NCBI RefSeq assembly: GCF_000473365.1
Contig: NZ_KI421517.1
Span: forward strand, 2,443,504 to 2,507,503
Direction of reading: 5' to 3'
DNA length: 64,000 nt
DNA from: Adhaeribacter aquaticus DSM 16391
GTDB taxonomy: Bacteria > Bacteroidota > Bacteroidia > Cytophagales > Hymenobacteraceae
In this document: positions 8,572 through 18,324 of the stretch, piece by piece
Layout: each line of letters opens with the position of its first letter
Position numbering within the stretch: the stretch's first letter is position 1
The notes under the pieces: generated by a model
What the model was told of the DNA's origin: nothing
Databases searched by the model: none
The model's input: the letters and a program-made list of their open reading frames with translations, nothing else
Program-made: the position numbers and the translations under genes

Positions 8572-9705
8572 ATGCTGGTTAAACGCATTTTATTTATTTT
8601 CTTTCTTTTTGTGTGCTTTTCGGTTAAAGCGCAGAAAGAAACCAGTATTTGGTATTTTGGAATAAAAGCTGGCCTGAATTTTAATAAAACCACTCCCGCT
8701 CCGCTGTATAACAGCCAAATGGCAACAAATGAAGGATGTGCCACTATTGCCGACGCTAATGGAAACCTGTTATTTTATACTAATGGGGTCTACGTCTGGA
8801 ATAAGAATCACCTGATTATGCCCAATGGCCACCGCCTTATGGGTCATCGCTCTTCTACCCAATCGGCCTTAATTGTACCCAAGCCCGGCCACCAAACACA
8901 ATATTATGTTTTTACAACTGATTTACAATCGCAGGCGTATGGCCTACGCTATTCTTTAGTAGATATGGTACGTAATGACAGTACCGGGGAGGTAATAGAG
9001 AAAAACATGTTTATGACCTCACCGGTAACCGAAAAATTAACGGCCATAAAACATCAAAACGACCAGGATGTTTGGGTACTGGTACATAAATGGAACTCAG
9101 ATGCATTTGTAGCCTTTCTGGTTACTGATAAAGGAGTAAGCAGAACGCCCGTTACTACTAATATTGGTACCACCCACCGGGGCAAGGGCAAAGGTGCTAT
9201 AGGCTGTATGAAAGCTTCGCCAGACGGTAAAAAAGTAGCATTGGCAATCTGGCGGGATATAAACCAGTTTGAAGTATTTGATTTTGACAACAGCACCGGT
9301 AAGCTTTCTAACCGGGTAACACTGGGTCCGTATCCAGAAGCATATGGCGTAGAATTTTCGCCGGATGGTTCTAAATTATATGGTACCACCAATGGCATTG
9401 GCAGTACCGAGCCGCAAATATGGCAGTTTAACTTAAATGCCGGATCCAAAACAGCCATTGCCAGCTCCGCCATTCTGATCTCTAATTCTAAAACTCATAA
9501 AATTGGGGCTTTGCAATTAGCACCTGATGGTAAAATATACCTGGCCAAAGAAGATGATTCATATCTGGGCGTCATTCATAATCCCAATGCAGCTGGTTGG
9601 TCTTGCCGTTATATTGATAAAGGGCTTTCATTAGGCGACCGTAAAGCCAAATTAGGTCTGCCTAACTTTGTTCAAAGCTATTTTCAGGCTAAACCATTAA
9701 ATTAA
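8572..9705 (+). CDS. Secreted WD40-like beta-propeller protein
   Basis: 377 residues with a signal peptide (cleavage probably after VKAQ, residue 21). It then shows a propeller typical of the N-terminal halves of Bacteroidota gliding/T9SS type-B proteins: SIWYFGIKAGLNF, a FYTNG segment, STQSALIVPKPG, then repeated blades with SPDGKK, FSPDGSKLYGT and LAPDGKIYLA. Unlike those long proteins it has no C-terminal sorting domain, so it is probably periplasmic or surface-associated. The stop is one base before the meaB start, which implies co-transcription, though no functional link to meaB is obvious. A -7-like TTAATTTG with an upstream TTG (N20) lies unusually close to the ATG. Confidence 0.8.
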   Translation: MLVKRILFIFFLFVCFSVKAQKETSIWYFGIKAGLNFNKTTPAPLYNSQMATNEGCATIADANGNLLFYTNGVYVWNKNHLIMPNGHRLMGHRSSTQSALIVPKPGHQTQYYVFTTDLQSQAYGLRYSLVDMVRNDSTGEVIEKNMFMTSPVTEKLTAIKHQNDQDVWVLVHKWNSDAFVAFLVTDKGVSRTPVTTNIGTTHRGKGKGAIGCMKASPDGKKVALAIWRDINQFEVFDFDNSTGKLSNRVTLGPYPEAYGVEFSPDGSKLYGTTNGIGSTEPQIWQFNLNAGSKTAIASSAILISNSKTHKIGALQLAPDGKIYLAKEDDSYLGVIHNPNAAGWSCRYIDKGLSLGDRKAKLGLPNFVQSYFQAKPLN

Positions 9706-9706
9706 A

Positions 9707-10684
9707 GTGGTCAAACGCTTCTATGTTGATCAGTACGCCGACCGGATTATTGCCGGTGATCGCATCGTACTTAGCCGGGCCATTACATTAGTAGAAAGCA
9801 CTCTTCCCTCTGATCAGGAATTGGCCCAGCAGGTTATAAACCGGTTATTACCACATACTGGTAAATCTATTCGTATCGGCATCACCGGTGCACCTGGCGT
9901 AGGCAAAAGTACTTTTATTGAAGCTTTTGGTAATTACCTGATTACAAGACAAAAAAAGGTAGCCGTTTTAGCGGTAGATCCAAGTAGCCAGCGGACAGGA
10001 GGCAGCATACTTGGCGATAAAACCCGGATGGAAACACTAGCTACCAACCCGGCAGCTTACATCCGACCTTCACCAGCCGGAAAATCATTGGGGGGAGTTG
10101 CCCAGAAAACCCGGGAAGCTATTCTTCTTTGCGAAGCAGCTGGCTTTGATACCATTTTGGTAGAAACCGTGGGAGTAGGTCAATCTGAAACGGCCGTTCA
10201 CGGCATGGTGGATTTTTTCTTACTCTTACTATTAGCTGGTGCCGGCGACGAATTACAAGGGATTAAAAAAGGTATAATGGAATTGGGTGATGCCTTAGTT
10301 ATTACCAAAGCAGATGGAGCAAACTATTTACAGGCAAAAAAGGCAAAATCTGAAGTGGAGCAGGCCTTACAGTTGTTTTCAAAACCAGAGTCTGGTTGGT
10401 TTCCACAAGTTACTATCTGCTCTGCCCTGGAAAACAAAGGCATTAATGTTATCTGGAACCAAATTGATGCTTATTTCAAGCTAACCCATCACTCAGGCTT
10501 TTTTCAGAAGAAACGGAAGGATCAGAATTTATTTTGGCTGCACGAAACAATCAGACAGGCCTTATTGGATAATTTTTTTGCTGCGCCCGCCATAAAGAGT
10601 ATTTTGCCTGAATTAGAGCAACAAGTATTGGACGGTTCCATATCGCCAACCTTAGCCGCCCAAAAATTATTAAACCTTACTTAG
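9707..10684 (+). CDS. meaB: Methylmalonyl-CoA mutase-associated GTPase MeaB
   Basis: 325-residue G3E-family GTPase that loads and protects the cobalamin cofactor of methylmalonyl-CoA mutase (orthologue of human MMAA). Visible motifs are Walker A GAPGVGKST (61-69), DPSSQRTGGSILGDKTRM (91-108), ETVGVGQSE (switch region, about 150) and TKADG for base recognition. The start is GTG at 9707. A stop lies 9 nt upstream in frame and no ATG occurs before the G domain, so a non-ATG start is required. It directly follows the beta-propeller gene (1-nt gap), while its client mutase is at the window start. Confidence 0.96.
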   Translation: MVKRFYVDQYADRIIAGDRIVLSRAITLVESTLPSDQELAQQVINRLLPHTGKSIRIGITGAPGVGKSTFIEAFGNYLITRQKKVAVLAVDPSSQRTGGSILGDKTRMETLATNPAAYIRPSPAGKSLGGVAQKTREAILLCEAAGFDTILVETVGVGQSETAVHGMVDFFLLLLLAGAGDELQGIKKGIMELGDALVITKADGANYLQAKKAKSEVEQALQLFSKPESGWFPQVTICSALENKGINVIWNQIDAYFKLTHHSGFFQKKRKDQNLFWLHETIRQALLDNFFAAPAIKSILPELEQQVLDGSISPTLAAQKLLNLT

Positions 10685-10705
10685 CAGGCTTATCTGTTCT
10701 AACTA

Positions 10706-11233
10706 TTAAACCAGCATAAAGTCTTCCTTATTAAAGGAATAAGTTATACCGTCTGTTAATTTACCATTTGCTAGTACCTGTTTATTTACCAGGCATTCTT
10801 TCTTGGCCCCGGCTTTTTCAGCAACCCGGCAACTAGCTTTGTTATCAGTAGCGGCCACAATTTCAATCCGCTCCAAACCCAGGGCTTGTAACCCAAACTG
10901 AGCTGCTAATCTTGTTGCGGTGGAGGCTATACCACTTTTAGTAAAATTTGAGTGCACCCAATACCCGAGGTTAGCTACCTGTTCCCGCCGGTTAATTAAA
11001 CCCAACCCAACTGATCCTAAAAATTCTTCTGTTTCGGTATCAGTTATAACAAAATTATATGCTTGACCTTCTTTCCAGGCCTCTTCCTGTGCTTTAACAA
11101 AAGCCTGACTTTCTGCCAAAGAATAATCTTCGTGGCTCCAAAACAACCAGGGTTTAATCTCTTGTACCGATTGGATCACAGCCTCGTACAAACGGGGAAT
11201 ATCAGCTTCCTGAAATCTACGAATAGCTATCAT
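10706..11233 (-). CDS. GNAT N-acetyltransferase, RimJ/RimL-like
   Basis: 175 residues. The order matches RimJ/RimL-type acetyltransferases: an N-terminal RRFQEADIPRLYEAV, GSVGLGLINRREQVANLGYW in the central sheet, a KSGIASTATRLAAQF acetyl-CoA loop and IEIVAATDNKASCRVAEKAGA near the end. These acetylate N-terminal amines of proteins or small molecules with acetyl-CoA; the substrate is unknown. It is convergent with meaB (21-bp gap) and has no obvious partner. ATG at 11233. Confidence 0.9.
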   Translation of the reverse strand: MIAIRRFQEADIPRLYEAVIQSVQEIKPWLFWSHEDYSLAESQAFVKAQEEAWKEGQAYNFVITDTETEEFLGSVGLGLINRREQVANLGYWVHSNFTKSGIASTATRLAAQFGLQALGLERIEIVAATDNKASCRVAEKAGAKKECLVNKQVLANGKLTDGITYSFNKEDFMLV

Positions 11234-11323
11234 GCCTTAAACTTGCTTTTAAAGCAATTATACAAAATTATTTAAAAAGAGAAAATATTTTGCTTGATAG
11301 TCAATAGTTTACCTTACAAAATA

Positions 11324-11356
11324 AAAATGGAGAATAAAATAATTATCCTCCATTTT
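11324..11356 (-). terminator. Terminator of the fasciclin gene
   Basis: AAAATGGAG-x-ATAA and its complement form a 14-bp stem with one mismatch and a 5-nt loop, 22 bp past the stop at 11378. Confidence 0.7.
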
Positions 11357-11377
11357 CATAAGTTTAAAAGCAATTTA

Positions 11378-11959
11378 TTACATACCAGGCAACACCACTT
11401 TATCAATTACATGGGTAACGCCATTACTGGATATAACATCTGCTATAGCAACAGTAGCACCGTTTATCATAACAGAATTGCCTTTACGCGTAACTGTTAA
11501 AGTTTCACCGTTAACCGTTTTAAGCGTCTGTCCATTTTTAAGATCTTTGGCTTGTAATCTACCAGGTACTACATGATAAGTAAGTATGGAAACAAGCTTT
11601 TCTTTATTTTCTGGTTTCACTAATGTCTCTACTGTTCCGGCTGGTAACTGATTAAATGCGTCATTGGTTGGAGCAAAAACTGTAAAAGGTCCAGCCCCCA
11701 TTAAAGTTTCAACTAATCCGCCAGCTTTTACGGCGGCTACTAAGGTAGTGTGGTCCTTAGATCCTAAGGCATTTTCTACAATATTTTTAGAAGGAACCAT
11801 TAAAGCACCACCCACCATTACGCCTTTTTCTTTAGACATTTCTTTATGGGTGCCGGAGTTGTGTTTTGCTTTATTAGCTGATGCCATTTGGGCAAAACCA
11901 GAAAAAGATACAAGGGTAAAAGCAGTGGCAATTGCGAGGAATTTTCCTGATTTTTTCAT
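11378..11959 (-). CDS. Secreted fasciclin (FAS1) domain protein
   Basis: 193 residues from the ATG at 11959. I reject the in-frame ATG at 12010 because the signal peptide starts at MKKSGKFLAIATAFTLVSF (cleavage after GFAQ). One FAS1 domain fills residues about 60-190, with the family motifs FTVFAPTNDAFNQLP, LTYHVVPGRL and GVTHVIDKVVLP. FAS1 proteins mediate adhesion or matrix contacts; in environmental Bacteroidota they are common secreted proteins of unclear role. It is a single gene with its own terminator. Confidence 0.92.
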   Translation of the reverse strand: MKKSGKFLAIATAFTLVSFSGFAQMASANKAKHNSGTHKEMSKEKGVMVGGALMVPSKNIVENALGSKDHTTLVAAVKAGGLVETLMGAGPFTVFAPTNDAFNQLPAGTVETLVKPENKEKLVSILTYHVVPGRLQAKDLKNGQTLKTVNGETLTVTRKGNSVMINGATVAIADVISSNGVTHVIDKVVLPGM

Positions 11960-12135
11960 GATAGTTAGATTATAAGTTCTTTGGACAGACCTACGACCAC
12001 CTATATGCAACTGGATTTTAAGGATAATCTATTTCTAATAAAATTTAATAATTTTTACAGGCCTTAATATACAACCTTCTGATAAACAATATATTACTAT
12101 TCAAAATAAAGTGTATTACCAGAATATATTTTCCT

Positions 12136-12894
12136 TTATTTTAAATAAGTATCATAAGCAAACCGGATAATAATGGCTGTAACCACAAATAAAAAGAAAA
12201 CACGTACAAAACTGCTGCCTTTGGCAATGGCTAGCCGGGAACCTAGCTGAGACCCGATAATATTACAAACTGCCATAGGAATTCCGATCTGATAGATAAC
12301 CTGGTCGGTGAAGGCAAAATAAAGCAAAGCCGACAAATTGGTAGCTACATTTACAATTTTAGCTGATGCTGACGCTGCTAAAAAGCTAAAACCAAAAACG
12401 CCTACAAAAGCAAAAATCAGAAAGCTACCAGTACCTGGGCCAAAAAAGCCATCGTAAAACCCAATAATAATTCCTACCAAGATAGCAATAATCCGCTCCC
12501 GGCCTGGTGTAAGCTTGGGAGCGTGTAAGGCCCCCAAGTCTTTTTTGATAAAGGTATAAACGGCTACTGTTATTAGTAATACTAAAATAACAGGGCGCAG
12601 CGCCTCGGTGGGTATATGACTAACAGCTCTGGCTCCTATAAAAGAAAAAACGAAAGCGGCTACGGAAGCAGGAATAATAGCTTTCCAGTTTATATCTACC
12701 GTGCGGGCATACCGGAGCATAGCCGCGGTAGTACCTGAAATAGCCGATACTTTTCCGGTACCTAATAAAGTAGGAATAGGCATGTGGGGCAACAGAATCA
12801 ACATCGCAGGTGTTTGAATGAGACCGCCTCCACCTACAATTGAATCAATAAAACCAGCAAGAAAGGCAAAAAAACAGAGTAGGGCTATTTCCAC
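12136..12894 (-). CDS. TSUP-family (TauE/SafE) membrane transporter
   Basis: 252 residues, about eight hydrophobic helices. The duplicated TSUP signatures are present: GFIDSIVGGGGLIQTPAML in the first half and GFYDGFFGPGTGSFLIF in the second. It resembles the YfcA branch. The family exports sulfite, sulfoacetate or related organosulfur anions across the inner membrane; substrate assignment from sequence is not reliable. It is a single gene, 75 bp downstream of a secreted protein gene on the same strand. A sulfonate role would fit the ComA homologue at 46682, but this is speculation. Confidence 0.88.
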   Translation of the reverse strand: MEIALLCFFAFLAGFIDSIVGGGGLIQTPAMLILLPHMPIPTLLGTGKVSAISGTTAAMLRYARTVDINWKAIIPASVAAFVFSFIGARAVSHIPTEALRPVILVLLITVAVYTFIKKDLGALHAPKLTPGRERIIAILVGIIIGFYDGFFGPGTGSFLIFAFVGVFGFSFLAASASAKIVNVATNLSALLYFAFTDQVIYQIGIPMAVCNIIGSQLGSRLAIAKGSSFVRVFFLFVVTAIIIRFAYDTYLK

Positions 12895-12969
12895 AAAAGC
12901 AATTTTAGTACTTAAACTTGCTGCAAGTTATTTATTAGGGTTCAATTCTCTAATCCCGTTCAATAACTT

Positions 12970-15573
12970 TTAAAACTGGGCACCTACTACTACCGTTTCT
13001 TTATAAGCTTTTACTTGCCCGGAAAGATTGAATATTTCGATATATAAAATATAAGCCCCAACCGGTACTTTATACCCCCGCTCATCTACACCATCCCACT
13101 GGAAAAACCCAGTAGCAGCTAAAGTTTCATTTTTAACCAAGTGCTTTACCCGCCGGCCATTTCCATTATAAATGGTTATATTAGCTATAAATCCGATAGC
13201 AGATGCCTGGTAGTTAATGGTAGTAAAATCCTGGATGCCATCTCCATCCGGCGTAAAAATCTTTGGCTCAATGCTGAATAAATCATTAAATGGCGTCTGT
13301 TCAAAGTATTGTGAATTGCGGAATCCGGGAGTAGCATATCCCACGGTACTAGCTGCCGAATGCCAATTGGCAGCGCTGCTATCCCCCTCCAGTTTAATTC
13401 GCTCTAGGGATACTCCATTAACATCATCTAATAAGGCCAGATGCATTTTTTCATTGTAAGCAACCCGGTCTATCACCACCTTTTGGTCATTTGATAACAC
13501 CACAACGCCCGCATCATTGGGATAGGCAGGCAAAGAACTCATTCTTAAAAAACTTTCTTTTACAGCGCCTGGGTAGTGGGCCTGAACAATGTCCGGGTGG
13601 GTTGTTAAAACTATATATTGTTGTGGCGCCACTATAAAACTTTCCGAACTAATGGTTCGCAGGTTTGACACTACGCCGGCTTCCTCATTACCTAATTGAC
13701 AGTTTTTTAAATCTATAAATTTAGGCGAGCGGTTTACAACTTCTACAAAATCTACTCCACCCGTTTTAGGGTTGAAGAGAATTTCATTAATAATTACATC
13801 TCCTACTCCCGCTGATTCCGGCAAGGCTAAAGTAATGGAAGTAGTGGTGGCATTACCTGGACAATCTCTTATATCCCGGATAGTTACCGTATAGGTTTGT
13901 CGGGGTTGCAGGTTTGCTTGCAACATAAGGTAAACCGCTTTATATTCCGGGGCAGGAACGACGACCGTTATTACTTCCATTCCGCCAGAAACAGCATAAG
14001 TAGAAATATTCCGACTACTAACACTGTCCAGCGGTTCAGAAAAAGTCAACTTGATCTGATTGGCGGTAATGAGCTCATATCTTAACAATGCAGGAGCCTG
14101 TGTATCCGGCGTAGTGTTGTAAACAGAATTTTGCCTGCCAGGCGTCCCTCCATCCGGATGCACAGATGCTATATAATTCTCAATATTACCACAGCTATTA
14201 GTGGGGTTTATTAGTTCTAAACTCCATCCACCTTCGGCTTTTCTGGTATCTTTATACGCAGCCGTAGTGTAAATAATTTTGTCAATAAGTTTACCGGTGT
14301 TGTCAAAAATCTCTACCGCATCACCTGCATCATTCAGGGTAGGAAAACCAGGTAGCCCCAAAACTTTACCGTAGCTTTTTAATTCTGTCGTATCGGCCGG
14401 CCGGCTTAGTAATACAAATGTACCCGGAGCTAAATTATAAGCAGGGAATCTGGCCGTAGCGGTAGTGGCATCAGAGTATTGCCAGTCTTTCAGGTTAAGG
14501 GTTTTATTACTGCTATTATATAGTTCAATATATTCTACTCCTGGCAAGCCAACAGTTGGATTATAATCGGCCATGATTTCGTTTATGCGAACATCCCGGT
14601 AATTAGCAGAAATTACTGGCGTATAATTAAAACTAGTGGTAATTGGAGTTGCGATTTTATTGCCCCGTACATCCTCCACATTATTTATAGTCAGGTTATT
14701 TGTCCCAATAAAAAAATCCTTAGCGAAATTTAAGTTTACTAAAGAAGCATCATTGGCAGCTAAAGTAGCCGTAATTGGTTGACCAATTCCATTATTTATT
14801 AAATAGTTAGCTACTATCTGAGCGCTGGCATTACTTACTGGTTCATTAAATTTTACCTGAAGGCTGCGGCTATTTGTAACCGTTACCTGCTGCACTACAG
14901 GTGGGGTTACATCTATTGGTGTGGTGTCACGGACTTCAATATCATCGAAAATAAATTTTTTACTATTGGCAGCAGAATACCTTAGTAAAAAGCCAAAGTA
15001 GGCCGATGTACGGTAGGTGGCATCTACTGCATTTCCTTGTTCGGCATAAGCCAATCCGCTTCCCGTTATATCCAACCAAAGCGTCCATTTATGCTGGGCA
15101 TCCCAACTTACCCGAATGCGCATTTTATTGCTCGTTGAACTACTAATGGTTCTATCCGGACCATTTATAACATACACCGGCGTAGCAGCACCATCTTTCC
15201 TGAATAAGCTTACCTCATCGGGTGTACCACCTATCCGAACAAAATAACCTTTATTGCCACCTTTCAAATCAGCTATATCAGACATCAGGAATACATCTGC
15301 ATAGTTACCGGATGAAGTAGCCAAGTTAACTTCAGCGTAAAACTCCCAGGTAGTACTGCTACCAACCTGCAAAGGTGTAACTAACTGAATAATAGAACCG
15401 GTTACCGCTGGGCCATTACTTTGCAGTTGTTTACCCGCATTTACCTGAAAGTATTGCTGATCACCTGTCCAGGCAGGATGCTGAGTGAAATCTCCATCTG
15501 AAAAGTTTTCCTGAAGCTGTCCAAAAGCTAATAATTGGTAAAAAAATAACCAAACAGATAAAAATTTTCGCAT
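12970..15573 (-). CDS. Large secreted lamin-tail-domain protein with gliding/FlgD-like C-terminus
   Basis: 867 residues. A signal peptide (1-19, LAFGQ) is followed by a concanavalin-like sheet region, then two Ig-like SbsA-type repeats (SLQVKFNEPVSNAS and QIKLTFSEPLDSVSS). Each of these is followed by a lamin-tail domain (INEIMADYNP..VEYIELYN and INEILFNPKTGGVDFVEVVN). The last 100 residues (KIFTPDGDGIQDFTTINYQ to the YILYIEIFN strand) resemble the gliding-motility-associated or FlgD-like C-terminal domain that serves as a T9SS sorting signal. I infer export to the cell surface; the binding partner is unknown. It is divergent from asd. Confidence 0.85.
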   Translation of the reverse strand: MRKFLSVWLFFYQLLAFGQLQENFSDGDFTQHPAWTGDQQYFQVNAGKQLQSNGPAVTGSIIQLVTPLQVGSSTTWEFYAEVNLATSSGNYADVFLMSDIADLKGGNKGYFVRIGGTPDEVSLFRKDGAATPVYVINGPDRTISSSTSNKMRIRVSWDAQHKWTLWLDITGSGLAYAEQGNAVDATYRTSAYFGFLLRYSAANSKKFIFDDIEVRDTTPIDVTPPVVQQVTVTNSRSLQVKFNEPVSNASAQIVANYLINNGIGQPITATLAANDASLVNLNFAKDFFIGTNNLTINNVEDVRGNKIATPITTSFNYTPVISANYRDVRINEIMADYNPTVGLPGVEYIELYNSSNKTLNLKDWQYSDATTATARFPAYNLAPGTFVLLSRPADTTELKSYGKVLGLPGFPTLNDAGDAVEIFDNTGKLIDKIIYTTAAYKDTRKAEGGWSLELINPTNSCGNIENYIASVHPDGGTPGRQNSVYNTTPDTQAPALLRYELITANQIKLTFSEPLDSVSSRNISTYAVSGGMEVITVVVPAPEYKAVYLMLQANLQPRQTYTVTIRDIRDCPGNATTTSITLALPESAGVGDVIINEILFNPKTGGVDFVEVVNRSPKFIDLKNCQLGNEEAGVVSNLRTISSESFIVAPQQYIVLTTHPDIVQAHYPGAVKESFLRMSSLPAYPNDAGVVVLSNDQKVVIDRVAYNEKMHLALLDDVNGVSLERIKLEGDSSAANWHSAASTVGYATPGFRNSQYFEQTPFNDLFSIEPKIFTPDGDGIQDFTTINYQASAIGFIANITIYNGNGRRVKHLVKNETLAATGFFQWDGVDERGYKVPVGAYILYIEIFNLSGQVKAYKETVVVGAQF

Positions 15574-15726
15574 AAATGCTAAATCCCTTTAAAAAAGTAG
15601 TTAATTTTGCCGCCCAATTCCCTGAGGTGTAAGTGCATACAATTTCCTTCATTACGTGAAATTTTTTGGCTTAGGCAACTGGGTAAACCTAAATATTTAA
15701 ACCTTAATTATCTTAAACTACACAAA

Positions 15727-16716
15727 ATGAAAGTAGCAGTAGTAGGCGCCACCGGCTTGGTAGGCGGCGAAATCCTAAAAGTTTTAGAAGAACGGAATTT
15801 CCCGGTAGATGAATTGTTGTTGGTTGCATCTGAGAGATCGGTTGGTACTAAGAAAACTTTTAAGGGTAAGGAAATTACTGTTATTGGTGTGGACGATGCA
15901 ATTGCAGCGCGTCCGGAAATTGCTATTTTCTCGGCTGGTGGCGGCACCTCTTTAAAAGAAGCACCGCGTTTTGCTGAAGCTGGCATTACCGTGGTTGATA
16001 ATTCATCTGCCTGGCGCATGGACCCTACCAAAAAATTAGTAGTTCCGGAAATTAACGCCAAAGAGTTAACCAAAGACGATAAAATTATTGCTAATCCAAA
16101 CTGTTCTACTATTCAGATGGTATTGGCTTTGCATAAATTACACGAAGCTTTCAAAATCAAACGGATTATTGTTTCTACGTATCAGTCTGTTACTGGTACT
16201 GGTAAAAAAGCGGTAGATCAGTTAATGAATGAGCGGGCTGGCAAACAAGGGGAAATGGCGTATGCTTACCCAATTGACTTGAACGTGATTCCGCACATTG
16301 ATGTATTTACGGAAAACGGTTACACCAAGGAAGAAATGAAAATGGTGAATGAAACCAAAAAAATTCTTAGTGATGATTCAGTTAAAGTAACCGCCACTAC
16401 CGTGCGTATTCCAGTAATGGGCGGTCACTCGGAGTCGGTAAACGTGGAGTTTGAAAAAGACTTTGCTTTAGAGGATATCTACCGCATCCTGGAAGAAACC
16501 GAAGGTGTCCTGGTGGTGGATGATGTGAAGAACTTGAAATACCCAATGCCAATGGATGCGCATAACAAAGATGAAGTATTGGTAGGTCGTATCCGGTTAG
16601 ACGAAACTCAACCACGTACCGTAAATATGTGGATTGTGGCAGATAACTTACGTAAGGGTGCTGCTACCAATGCCGTACAAATTGCGGAATATTTAAAAGA
16701 AAATGGTTTAGTATAA
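15727..16716 (+). CDS. asd: Aspartate-semialdehyde dehydrogenase
   Basis: Reduces L-aspartyl-4-phosphate to aspartate semialdehyde with NADPH, for lysine/diaminopimelate, threonine and methionine synthesis. 329 residues from the ATG at 15727, which begins directly with the Rossmann motif KVAVVGATGLVGGEIL. The frame is open back to 15607, but that extension has no homology-like character. The catalytic cysteine is in ANPNCSTIQM. MGGHSESVNVEF and GRIRLDE are further family motifs. A TAATTTTG element (15602-15609) could be its -7 box, with a 117-nt leader, but it lacks a matching -33. A perfect terminator follows. Confidence 0.96.
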   Translation: MKVAVVGATGLVGGEILKVLEERNFPVDELLLVASERSVGTKKTFKGKEITVIGVDDAIAARPEIAIFSAGGGTSLKEAPRFAEAGITVVDNSSAWRMDPTKKLVVPEINAKELTKDDKIIANPNCSTIQMVLALHKLHEAFKIKRIIVSTYQSVTGTGKKAVDQLMNERAGKQGEMAYAYPIDLNVIPHIDVFTENGYTKEEMKMVNETKKILSDDSVKVTATTVRIPVMGGHSESVNVEFEKDFALEDIYRILEETEGVLVVDDVKNLKYPMPMDAHNKDEVLVGRIRLDETQPRTVNMWIVADNLRKGAATNAVQIAEYLKENGLV

Positions 16717-16731
16717 ACTTTTTCATTTATA

Positions 16732-16770
16732 AATAAAAAGGCCACTGCAGCTAGTAGTGGCCTTTTTATT
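16732..16770 (+). terminator. Terminator after asd
   Basis: A perfect 15-bp stem (AATAAAAAGGCCACT and its complement) with a 9-nt loop and a U-rich 3' arm. Confidence 0.9.
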
Positions 16771-16822
16771 TGTTAGTTTATTATCTTTAGTCCGTAAACA
16801 ATTTACAGATTTCAACTCACCA

Positions 16823-18307
16823 ATGATAAAAGAAAAAGCAGGGAAAGCAGGTAGAGAAGAATTGCTAAAGTTTTCCAACCAAAATACCTTCTTAAAAGGA
16901 AATATTGCGCTTATAATAATTATTGCGGTAGCCTTCTTTAGCCGCATCTACCATTTAACCTATCAAAGCTTATGGTCAGATGAGTTATATACCATGGTTA
17001 ATGCAAATCCAGCACTACCTCTACAAAAGATATTGACGGAGATCAAAACAAATGATTTCCATCCCCCATTAAGTTACCTTTTACTCCATTATTTGTTTAA
17101 AGTAGTTACTTATAATGATTTTGTTGGCCGCTTAACCTCCGCATTGGTTGGAACCTTGAGTGTAGGAGCCATGTATTACTTTGGCCGAGAAATCAAAAGT
17201 AAAAAAACAGGACTTGTAATGGCTTTGTTTACCACAGTAAATTATCTCCATTTACATTATAGTCAGGAAATTAGAATGTATATATGGTTGTTTCTGTTTA
17301 CTATTCTTTCTGCCATTTTTTTTCTAAGAAGCATTAAAACAGGAAAATCTATAGATTATATATTATATGTTCTATTTACTACCAGTTTAATCTATACGCA
17401 CTACTTTGGTTTATTTGTGTTTGGTGCTGAAATCCTCTGCTTTTTCCATTTAATGTGGAGAAAACTAAATCCAGTTATTATTAAAAAGGGGCTTTTGGCT
17501 GGATTCGCAGTTCTTTTATTGTACTTACCCTGGGTACCAAATTTATTATTTTCTGGAACCAGAGAACATTGGATGGGATTACCCAAATTGAATTTTATTA
17601 TTTTTTACCTGTACAAAACTTTAGGTAAAGATCCGGTCAGCTTTGCTTTTTATGTATTAGGACTTATGGGCTTCTTTAGATGCTTGTATTCTTTATCAAA
17701 AAAAGAAAATACACCTTCTTATGTAAGTTATTTATTAGTTACTTATGGCTTATTATCAGTTTATATTATTACTTACTTTGTTTCCATACTAAAACCTATT
17801 CTGCAATTAAAATGCACCATTGCTGCCTTGCCCTTTTTAATAGCTGCGTTAGTTATAGGTCTGGATACTTTTAAGAAGCACTATGGCAGAATTGGTATAA
17901 CATTGGTTACCATAAGTGCCATAATTAATATATTATTTATTCGGAAGCATTACACTAAAATAACTAACGATAACGAAAACTATCGTGATATTGCCTTAAC
18001 GGTGGCCAGTAGGCATTCAAGAGTACCTGCTATTAGTCATTACGCAGACTATTACAATTATTACTTCGATCAATTTGGATCTAAGATCAGAGCAATTAAT
18101 ACCAAAGGGAAAGACCCGGCCGCCATTATTGGCAAACCAACAGAATTAACAGTTTTGTATGCTCATGGAGGAAAAGAATTAATGTCTTTTAATCTTATTC
18201 GAGATAAAAAGTTGAGCAGTTATTTAAAGCGCTTTTATTATTTAAAAAGGACTTATTTTTTAAATAATGGATTGGAGAAAGCCTTTGTATATGTTAGAAA
18301 GAACTAA
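16823..18307 (+). CDS. GT39/ArnT-like membrane glycosyltransferase
   Basis: 494 residues from the ATG at 16823. An upstream in-frame GTG (16757) lies inside the asd terminator and is rejected. There are about 11 transmembrane helices. The first periplasmic loop carries the acidic catalytic signature WSDELY (51-56), and DFHPPLSYLLLH follows near residue 80, both typical of polyprenyl-phosphate-sugar-dependent transferases (PMT/ArnT clan). It would add a sugar to a lipid or protein acceptor at the outer face of the inner membrane. Donor and acceptor are unknown. No sugar-modification genes are adjacent. Confidence 0.88.
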   Translation: MIKEKAGKAGREELLKFSNQNTFLKGNIALIIIIAVAFFSRIYHLTYQSLWSDELYTMVNANPALPLQKILTEIKTNDFHPPLSYLLLHYLFKVVTYNDFVGRLTSALVGTLSVGAMYYFGREIKSKKTGLVMALFTTVNYLHLHYSQEIRMYIWLFLFTILSAIFFLRSIKTGKSIDYILYVLFTTSLIYTHYFGLFVFGAEILCFFHLMWRKLNPVIIKKGLLAGFAVLLLYLPWVPNLLFSGTREHWMGLPKLNFIIFYLYKTLGKDPVSFAFYVLGLMGFFRCLYSLSKKENTPSYVSYLLVTYGLLSVYIITYFVSILKPILQLKCTIAALPFLIAALVIGLDTFKKHYGRIGITLVTISAIINILFIRKHYTKITNDNENYRDIALTVASRHSRVPAISHYADYYNYYFDQFGSKIRAINTKGKDPAAIIGKPTELTVLYAHGGKELMSFNLIRDKKLSSYLKRFYYLKRTYFLNNGLEKAFVYVRKN

Positions 18308-18324
18308 ATCAGACATAGCAAAAA

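Noticed and set aside
9054-9473. 139-codon open frame opposite the beta-propeller gene
   Set aside because: Antisense to a recognisable signal-peptide protein with repeated propeller motifs; no domain in the antisense product.
15607-15726. 40-codon N-terminal extension of asd
   Set aside because: The Rossmann motif begins at the ATG at 15727; the extension is low quality and crosses a TAATTTTG promoter-like element.
16757-16822. Upstream GTG start for the GT39 gene
   Set aside because: The codon is inside the 3' arm of the asd terminator hairpin.
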